Assembly: GCA_016189965.1 (NCBI GenBank)
Contig: JACPRL010000015.1
Span: 1-12,186, forward strand
Origin: Acidobacteriota bacterium
GTDB taxonomy: Bacteria > Acidobacteriota > Terriglobia > Acidiferrales > 2-02-FULL-67-57
DNA length: 12,186 nt
Reading direction: 5' to 3'
The notes beneath the pieces were generated by a model. The model did not search any database and was not told the origin of the DNA. It saw nothing but the letters and a program-made list of their open reading frames with translations. Made by a program: the position numbers and the translations under genes. Below, one piece after another: positions 1 to 4,898 of this stretch (positions are counted from its first letter, which is position 1; each line of letters opens with the position of its first letter).

Positions 1-1067
1 CACGGGCACGGGTTCATCGCTCCCACTAGCAGGAAGCGCGCCGGGAAGGTCAGGCTGGTGGCGGCGCGCGAAATCGTCACCACGCCGTCCTCCAGCGGCT
101 GGCGGAGCACTTCGAGCGCGTTGCGGTCGAACTCGGGCAGTTCGTCGAGGAAGAGCACGCCGTTGTGCGCCAGCGAGACCTCGCCCGGGCGCGGAATCGT
201 CCCGCCGCCGATCAGCCCGGCGTCGGAAATGGTGTGGTGCGGGGAGCGGAAGGGCCGCGCGCCCACCAGCCCGCGGCTGTCGCGCAGCAGCCCGCTGACG
301 CTGTGAATCTTGGTGGTCTGGATGGCCTCTTCGAGCGAGAGCGGCGGGAGGATGCCGGGGATGCGCTTGGCCAGCATGGTTTTCCCCGAGCCCGGCGGGC
401 CAATCATGATGATGTTATGCCCGCCGGCGCAGGCCACCTCCAGCGCCCGCTTGGCGTGCTGCTGGCCGCGGACGTCGCGCAGGTCGGCGCCGTAGTCGGC
501 CGTCTCGGCCAGCAGTTGCTCAGGCTGGACGCGCACCGGCTGGAAGGACTCTACGTCGTTGATGAGGTCCACGACTTGCGGCAGGGTTTCGGCGGCGTAG
601 ACGTTGATGCCTTCGACGACAGCCGCCTCGCGGGCGTTGGCGACCGGAACGACGAGCCGCGAAATCCCTTTCGCACGCGCCGCCACGGCGACGGAGAGGG
701 CGCCGCGGATGGGCCGCACCAGGCCGTCGAGCGCCAGCTCGCCGGCAAAGAGGAACTCGGCGAGGTCGCGCCCAAAGAAGGCGCCCGTGGCACCCAGAAT
801 GCCGAGAGCGATGGGCAGGTCGAAGCCTGAGCCTTCCTTCTTGACGTCGGCCGGAGCGAGGTTGACGGTGATGTTCTGGAAGCTGGGGAAATTGAAGCCG
901 CAGTTCTTGATGGCGGCGCGGATGCGCTCGCGGCTCTCCTTCACCGCCGCGTCGGGCAGCCCGACGGTGGTGAAGTTGCCCAGCCCGCCGGCGGCGATGT
1001 CAATCTCCACTTCGACGATGTAGGCGTCGATGCCGAACAGCGCCGCGCTCTGTGTCTTGAAGAGCAC
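1..1067 (-). CDS. comM: ComM/YifB-family Mg-chelatase-like AAA+ ATPase, partial (C-terminus beyond window)
   Basis: About 355 N-terminal residues of a ComM/YifB protein can be read. It begins VLFKTQSAALFGIDAY, followed by the LonC-like N-terminal domain typical of this family (VGLPDAAVKESRERIRAAI, then NLAPADVKKEG). The ChlI-type AAA+ core follows, with Walker A GPPGSGKT (around 370-400), Walker B VLFLDELPEF, and the family motif RPFRSPHHTISDAGLIGGG. The reading ends inside MNPCPC, so the zinc-finger-like segment and sensor regions lie outside the window. In naturally competent bacteria ComM is a hexameric helicase that promotes branch migration during integration of transforming DNA; the role elsewhere is less clear. 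The start is a GTG at 1067, just after an in-frame stop at 1083-1085; the ribosome site is weak (GGGG about 8 bases upstream). The PGPGW-like gene lies 53 bp upstream on the same strand. Family assignment is firm; the function in this organism is inferred. Confidence 0.96.
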   Translation of the reverse strand, partial: MLFKTQSAALFGIDAYIVEVEIDIAAGGLGNFTTVGLPDAAVKESRERIRAAIKNCGFNFPSFQNITVNLAPADVKKEGSGFDLPIALGILGATGAFFGRDLAEFLFAGELALDGLVRPIRGALSVAVAARAKGISRLVVPVANAREAAVVEGINVYAAETLPQVVDLINDVESFQPVRVQPEQLLAETADYGADLRDVRGQQHAKRALEVACAGGHNIIMIGPPGSGKTMLAKRIPGILPPLSLEEAIQTTKIHSVSGLLRDSRGLVGARPFRSPHHTISDAGLIGGGTIPRPGEVSLAHNGVLFLDELPEFDRNALEVLRQPLEDGVVTISRAATSLTFPARFLLVGAMNPCP

Positions 1068-1120
1068 ACCAACCCCGATTGGTTAAGGTGCCGATAGAGT
1101 ATTCCAAGCGGGGGAGGCTT

Positions 1121-1369
1121 TCAATCGCGGACTGTGCCGCGCCCCTGGTGCCAGCGGCGCTTCGCCCACTCCAGCAGGCGCCGCGCCCAGCGGAACTCCG
1201 GCGCCAGCAGGAGCAACCCAGCGACGATCATGGCAATCCCCTGGAGGAAGGGAAGGAAGAGCCCCGCAATGCCCAGCCCGATGAGCACAAAGCCGGCGAT
1301 GATTCGCACCCACCGCTTCACCGCCGCCACGCTTGCTCTCACCTCACCGATTGCAATCTGATTGCTCAC
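1121..1369 (-). CDS. Small PGPGW-like inner-membrane protein
   Basis: An 82-residue protein with two closely spaced hydrophobic helices (about residues 23-40 and 43-57), then a basic amphipathic tail, APEFRWARRLLEWAKRR. This architecture and the EF-WA-R tail match the putative transmembrane PGPGW family, whose function is unknown. The namesake PGPGW turn between the helices is replaced here by FLPFLQG, so the match rests on overall layout and the tail. The longest frame starts at a GTG at 1369. A TAGAAT -10-like hexamer lies only 3 bp before it (1373-1378 on this strand), and a GGTGAGG ribosome-site-like run sits just before the downstream GTG at 1330. The true start may therefore be 1342 or 1330. 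It lies directly upstream of the comM gene on the same strand and may be cotranscribed with it. Confidence 0.7.
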   Translation of the reverse strand: MSNQIAIGEVRASVAAVKRWVRIIAGFVLIGLGIAGLFLPFLQGIAMIVAGLLLLAPEFRWARRLLEWAKRRWHQGRGTVRD

Positions 1370-1455
1370 GCTATTCTACACCGGAGCTTGGCTCTACCCG
1401 GCGAGCAGCCGCTCTTTCGCCCCATCTAGCCGCGTGCTAGAATCCGCCCAGAACG

Positions 1456-1638
1456 ATGAAATACCTGTGGATAGATTGGAGCCGGCTGCCAGTGCACGGC
1501 GGACCAGGACTTATTTTTGCCATCGGCATCATGGTGTTGGCGGCACTGGCTTTCCCCGTGATCTTGAAGCTTATGATTCCTGCGGCTATTGCCGGCGCTG
1601 CAGGTGGCCTCATCGTCAACTGGTGGCGAAATCGGTAG
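1456..1638 (+). CDS. Small hydrophobic membrane peptide, unknown function
   Basis: A 60-residue frame begins with ATG at 1456 and ends with TAG at 1636-1638, 13 bp before the P-loop gene. The peptide has a short polar N-terminus (MKYLWIDWSRLP), a first hydrophobic stretch at about residues 18-36, a Pro-containing turn, and a second small-residue-rich stretch (about 40-55, Ala/Gly repeats). It ends in a basic WWRNR tail, as expected for a two-helix membrane hairpin with the positive end in the cytoplasm. A TAGAAT hexamer at 1438-1443 is 12 bp before the ATG, but no clear ribosome site is seen. I do not recognise a family. Sequence content resembles a real membrane protein rather than an antisense shadow, but short frames in GC-rich DNA can mislead. 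Confidence 0.5.
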   Translation: MKYLWIDWSRLPVHGGPGLIFAIGIMVLAALAFPVILKLMIPAAIAGAAGGLIVNWWRNR

Positions 1639-1651
1639 GTTTGGCGCACGC

Positions 1652-2263
1652 ATGAAAGTTGCGCTCGTTGGCACGCACGGAGTGGGGAAGACGACGCTGG
1701 CCTACGACCTCTGCGCCCTGTTGAAGAAGGCCAGCCAGAACGTCGAGCTGGTCACCGAGGTGGCGCGCCGCTGCCCCTTCCCCGTCAACGAAGCCACCAC
1801 GCTCGAAGCCCAGCTCTGGATCCTCCACGCGCAAATCGCCGCCGAGCTCGAAGCGGCGCAGCGCGCGCCCTGCGTGCTCTGCGACCGCGCCGTCCTCGAC
1901 AACTACTGCTACCTGGTCAACAAGTGCGGGCGCCAGCCGGAGCTGGAAGGCTGGCTTGAGCACTGGCTCGCCACCTACGACCTGCTGGTGGGCGTCCCCC
2001 TGGTCCGCGAGTCCATCTACGCCGAAGCCTTCCGCCAGCCGCCGCTCGACGACGGCTTCCGCGCCACCGACCGCGCCTTCCAGCAGCGCATTGATGCGCT
2101 GCTCAAGGAGCTGCTCACCGAGCCACCCTTCGACCGCTTTGCCCCCCGCGTGCTCTGGCTCGACGGCATCCAGCAGGGACGCTGGGCGGAAACCGTCCTG
2201 GCCGCGCTCGACCCTACGCGCGCCGCCGGCGTTCAGGAAGCCCGCACCCGCGCCGCCCGCTGA
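1652..2263 (+). CDS. P-loop NTPase, AAA_28/NadR-kinase-like
   Basis: A 203-residue single-domain P-loop protein. The N-terminal strand runs directly into Walker A (GTHGVGKTT, residues 7-15). Around residues 74-84 there is VLCDRAVLDN, an arrangement reminiscent of the Asp-Arg motif of nucleoside and nucleotide kinases. A helical region with FRATDRAFQQRIDALLKEL follows, similar to lid regions of those enzymes. This fits the AAA_28 / NadR ribosylnicotinamide-kinase-like group, which phosphorylates small molecules or acts as an ATP/GTPase. The substrate cannot be told from sequence. The ATG at 1652 is chosen because it puts the P-loop seven residues from the start, as usual in this group. The frame is open back to an ATG at 1589, but that would overlap the upstream small gene and add an unrelated tail. 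The gene is convergent with mutM and is followed by the cloverleaf repeat. Confidence 0.85.
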   Translation: MKVALVGTHGVGKTTLAYDLCALLKKASQNVELVTEVARRCPFPVNEATTLEAQLWILHAQIAAELEAAQRAPCVLCDRAVLDNYCYLVNKCGRQPELEGWLEHWLATYDLLVGVPLVRESIYAEAFRQPPLDDGFRATDRAFQQRIDALLKELLTEPPFDRFAPRVLWLDGIQQGRWAETVLAALDPTRAAGVQEARTRAAR

Positions 2264-2293
2264 ACTCCAGCCCTGACATCAAGAAGCCAGTCA

Positions 2294-2358
2294 TGTAGCG
2301 GAACCCTTCAGGGTTCCACCAGAGGAACTGGTGTGGAAGGCCGAAGCCTTCCGCTACA
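2294..2358. repeat. 65-bp cloverleaf-like palindromic repeat (REP/MITE-like)
   Basis: The segment is made almost wholly of nested inverted repeats. The outer arms TGTAGC (2294-2299) and GCTACA (2353-2358) pair perfectly. Between them sit three consecutive hairpins. The first is GGAACCC-TTCA-GGGTTCC (2300-2317), the second is ACCAG-AGGAA-CTGGT (2318-2332). Two bases later comes GGAAGGC-CGAA-GCCTTCC (2335-2352). All stems are perfect, and only two bases (2333-2334) fall outside stems and loops. Read differently, the ends form a perfect 10-bp terminal inverted repeat, TGTAGCGGAA / TTCCGCTACA. The element sits between convergent genes (P-loop NTPase and mutM) and overlaps the mutM stop codon. It may act as a mobile miniature element, an RNA-stability hairpin or a bidirectional transcription barrier; there is no U-tract, so it is not a classical intrinsic terminator. 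Confidence 0.85.
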
Positions 2359-3196
2359 CCGCCGGCTGGCAGCGCGGGCAGAAGTGCGCGCTGCGCCCGG
2401 CCAGCACCACCCGCTCAATGGCCGTGCCGCAGCCCGGACACGGCTCGCCCTCCCGGTCGTACACCCGCAGGGAGTTCTGGTAGTCGCCCGGCAGGCCCTC
2501 GGCTGTCCGATAGTCGGAGAAAGTTGTTCCCATCCCGGCAATCGCCTCGCGCAACACGCGCCGCACGGCGCGGAACAAGCGCCGGAGCTCGGGGCGCCTC
2601 AGGACGCCCGCCGGCGTGCCGGGATGGACGCCGGCGAGGAACAGCGCTTCGCTCGAATAGATGTTCCCCAGGCCGCGCAACAGGCTCTGATTGAGCAGCA
2701 GGCTCTTCACCGGCCCGCGCCGGCCGCGAAACAACCGGCAGAAGCGCTGCAACGAGATGCGGAACGGCTCGGGGCCGAGCGGCGCGAAGTAGCCGGCGAG
2801 CTCCGTGTCGCGCAGGACGAGCATCTTGCCGAAGCGGCGCGGGTCGCGGTAGCGGAGCTGCCGACCGCTCGACAGCCAGGCTACCACGTGGGTGTGCTTG
2901 ACCCGCGGCGCCGCCGCCGGGCAGGCGTAGAGCTGCCCGGTCATCCCTAGGTGGATGACCCACCACAGCGGCGCCACCTGATTCGCGGCAGGCTCAAGCT
3001 GGAGGACGATGTACTTGCCGCGCCGCGCGACGCTCACGATGCGCGCGCCGGTCAGGACGCGGCGAAAGCGCGCCAGACTCCCGCGCAGCACCCCGAACCT
3101 TCGGCGCTGGCGCACTTCGACCCTACGGATGCGGCGGCCTTTCAGCAATGGCCGCAACCCTCGCACCACGGTTTCTACTTCGGGCAGCTCCGGCAT
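2354..3196 (-). CDS. mutM: Formamidopyrimidine-DNA glycosylase (Fpg/MutM)
   Basis: A 280-residue bifunctional DNA glycosylase/AP-lyase that removes 8-oxoguanine and formamidopyrimidines in base-excision repair. The start MPELPEVETVVRGL carries the catalytic N-terminal Pro (Pro2 before Met removal) and the following Glu3. Lys61 in RRGKYIV is the conserved lysine of the N-terminal domain. The helix-two-turns-helix region contains LLNQSLLRGLGNIYSSE. The C-terminal zinc finger is complete: Cys253, Cys256, Cys273 and Cys276, with Arg268 on the finger hairpin. Length is normal for the family. The ATG at 3196 is preceded by a GAAGGG ribosome site and, at 3208-3213, a GATAAT hexamer. The stop codon TAG lies inside the terminal arm of the neighbouring cloverleaf repeat. 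It is divergent from the O-methyltransferase-like gene. Confidence 0.97.
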   Translation of the reverse strand: MPELPEVETVVRGLRPLLKGRRIRRVEVRQRRRFGVLRGSLARFRRVLTGARIVSVARRGKYIVLQLEPAANQVAPLWWVIHLGMTGQLYACPAAAPRVKHTHVVAWLSSGRQLRYRDPRRFGKMLVLRDTELAGYFAPLGPEPFRISLQRFCRLFRGRRGPVKSLLLNQSLLRGLGNIYSSEALFLAGVHPGTPAGVLRRPELRRLFRAVRRVLREAIAGMGTTFSDYRTAEGLPGDYQNSLRVYDREGEPCPGCGTAIERVVLAGRSAHFCPRCQPAV

Positions 3197-3207
3197 CGCG
3201 GCCCTTC

Positions 3208-3213
3208 ATTATC
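3208..3213 (-). promoter_or_regulatory. Possible mutM -10 element
   Basis: GATAAT on the minus strand, one mismatch from the sigma-70 -10 consensus, 11 bp upstream of the mutM ATG. No good -35 hexamer is seen 16-18 bp upstream (TGGGCG at best), and the implied leader would be only about 5 bases, so this is tentative. Confidence 0.3.
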
Positions 3214-3218
3214 CCACC

Positions 3219-3247
3219 TTGTTCGTCCTCCGCCCACCAGCTATGCT
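3219..3247 (+). promoter_or_regulatory. Predicted sigma-70-like promoter for the O-methyltransferase-like gene
   Basis: TTGTTC (3219-3224) and TATGCT (3242-3247) are separated by exactly 17 bp, in the 77-bp divergent region between mutM and the methyltransferase. The expected transcription start, near 3254, leaves a leader of about 20 bases that contains the GGAGGAA ribosome site at 3264-3270. The spacing and position are good; the hexamers are imperfect, so this is a prediction only. Confidence 0.45.
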
Positions 3248-3273
3248 GGCGGCGAACGATAGCGGAGGAAGCC

Positions 3274-4332
3274 ATGCGCATCGGCATCATCCCCGAACGA
3301 CTCACCGAACGATTGATGCTGGGCAGCCGGCGCTTTCCCCGGCCGCTCTTCGACGTCATGGGCACGATGCTGTTCAGCCGCGCCCTCATGGCCGGCGTCC
3401 ACTTCGGACTGTTCGACCGGCTGCGCGACGCGCCAAAGACGCCGGAAGAGTTGGCGGAGGAAACCGGATGCAACCGCCACGGACTCAAGCTGCTGCTCGA
3501 CGCCCTGGTGGCCTGCGACTACCTCGAACGCGACGCCGGCCGCTACCGCAACTCGCGCCTGGCCGCCCGCTGGCTGCTCTCCGACTCCCCGCAATCCCTG
3601 GCCAACTTCGTCCGCTACAACTACGACCAGTGGGAGTGGGTGAGCGAGCTGGAACAGTACATCGAGCACGGCGAGGCGCGCGACATCCACCAGAAACTCA
3701 CCGAGCGCGCCTGGCGGAGCTACATGCTCGGCGTGCGCGACCTGGCCACGCTCTCCGCCGACGAAGTCACCTCCAGGCTCCACTTTCCCACGCCGCCTCA
3801 CCGCCTGCTCGACATCGGCGCCGGCCACTGCCACTACTCCGTCACCCTCTGCCGTCGCTACCCGACCCTGCGCGCCACGGTCGTTGACCTCGAGCCCGCG
3901 GCGCGCATCGGGCAGGAGCTTGTGGCACAGGCTGGCCTGGCCGAGCGCTTCGAGTTCCGCGTTGGCAACCTGGCCGACACGCCCTTCGGCCAGGGCTACG
4001 ATCTGGCGCTGCTCTTCAACGTCGTCCACCACCTGGACGAAAAAACCAACCGCGACTGCTTCGCCCGCGTCCACACCGCGCTCGAACCCGGAGGCCAACT
4101 GGCGGTGTGGGAATCATTCCGCGAAGAGCGGGAGAAGCAGGAGAAGGACCAACTGGGCAGCCTGCTGGGGCTCTTCTTCGGCCTGGTGAGCCGCCGGGAA
4201 GCCTACGAATTCGAACAGGTGGCCGGTTGGGCGCGGGAGGCCGGTTTTGCGACAGTGCGGCGGCGGCGACTCCGCACCGCTCCCTTCGCCAGCCTGCTCA
4301 TAGCGAGGAAAGAAGAAGCGCGACGTTCCTGA
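3274..4332 (+). CDS. SAM-dependent O-methyltransferase-like protein with N-terminal winged-helix dimerisation domain
   Basis: A 352-residue two-domain protein. The first ~110 residues form an all-alpha/winged-helix region typical of plant-type and polyketide O-methyltransferases: ALMAGVHFGLFDRL, then TPEELAEETGCNRHGLKLLLDALVA (split here across two helices), then DYLERDAGRYRNS. The C-terminal Rossmann domain has SAM motif I LLDIGAGHCHYS (Asp180, Gly182, Gly184), an acidic residue after beta-2 (VVDLEPA), and the post-motif FNVVHHLDE (around residue 248). Family members methylate hydroxyl groups on small molecules; the substrate here is unknown. The ATG at 3274 is chosen because GGAGGAA lies 3 bases upstream, although the frame is open further back into mutM. 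It is monocistronic, ending 15 bp from the convergent lipoprotein gene with no terminator hairpin between them. Confidence 0.88.
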   Translation: MRIGIIPERLTERLMLGSRRFPRPLFDVMGTMLFSRALMAGVHFGLFDRLRDAPKTPEELAEETGCNRHGLKLLLDALVACDYLERDAGRYRNSRLAARWLLSDSPQSLANFVRYNYDQWEWVSELEQYIEHGEARDIHQKLTERAWRSYMLGVRDLATLSADEVTSRLHFPTPPHRLLDIGAGHCHYSVTLCRRYPTLRATVVDLEPAARIGQELVAQAGLAERFEFRVGNLADTPFGQGYDLALLFNVVHHLDEKTNRDCFARVHTALEPGGQLAVWESFREEREKQEKDQLGSLLGLFFGLVSRREAYEFEQVAGWAREAGFATVRRRRLRTAPFASLLIARKEEARRS

Positions 4333-4347
4333 GCGCGACCGGAAAGT

Positions 4348-4839
4348 TCAGTCGGCGTCGGTCGGAGAATGGAACGCGGCCAGGAGTTGGGCCAGCGAGC
4401 GCTGGCGCGGGCGCGGATTCTCGCGGGCGGCTTCGCGCACAACCTCGAACAGGATGTCGGCGACATCGTCCTCGCGGACACCGCCGTCAAAGCTGCTGGC
4501 CCAGCGCGCGCGGCCGCCGCGGTCGTTGTGCACGGGGAGGAATTCGGCCACTGCAAAAGCTTTATAGCCGGTCTTGCGGGCGTGGGCGCGAATGGATGCG
4601 CGGGGGATGCGGCGCACGCCCGCCTCTTCCCGCACCGCTTCGACCCGCAGCGAGATGTCTTCCGTGCCGGGATAAACAAAGACAACTTCCGGGTGCAGGG
4701 CCAGGATTTCCTCCAGCCGGTCTCTTTCGTAGGTCGGCTCGATGTAGACGCGAATCCGCTCGCCCTGGCTGCACGCGGCCAGCCCCAAGGCGGCCAGCCC
4801 GGCCAGTAAACCCAAGACGAGCTTTGTTCCCCACCTCAC
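4348..4839 (-). CDS. Putative lipoprotein, unknown function
   Basis: A 163-residue protein with an N-terminal export signal: a short basic start (VRWGTK), a hydrophobic core LVLGLLAGLAALG, and a lipobox LAAC followed by SQGE. This predicts diacylglyceryl modification and membrane anchoring. The mature part begins with an RVYIEPTYERDRLEEILALHP segment, then VVFVYPGTEDISLRVEAV, and ends in a polar tail containing RENPRPRQRSLAQLLAAFHS. I recognise no family. The alternating strand/helix pattern suggests a small alpha/beta domain. The GTG at 4839 is preferred over the TTG at 4902 because it puts the signal peptide at the very N-terminus and has AGAGG about 10 bases upstream. The gene lies 59 bp downstream of the hydrolase fusion on the same strand and is likely cotranscribed with it. 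Confidence 0.7.
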   Translation of the reverse strand: MRWGTKLVLGLLAGLAALGLAACSQGERIRVYIEPTYERDRLEEILALHPEVVFVYPGTEDISLRVEAVREEAGVRRIPRASIRAHARKTGYKAFAVAEFLPVHNDRGGRARWASSFDGGVREDDVADILFEVVREAARENPRPRQRSLAQLLAAFHSPTDAD

Positions 4840-4898
4840 TTCAGGGCCTCTCTGGAAGACACTATTTTGGATGCACGAAGGGCCGCCTGCGATGGTCG

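Noticed and set aside
3241..4098. Minus-strand open frame (285 codons) antisense to the O-methyltransferase-like gene
   Set aside because: The plus strand has intact SAM motifs, a promoter and a strong ribosome site; the minus frame has no motif.
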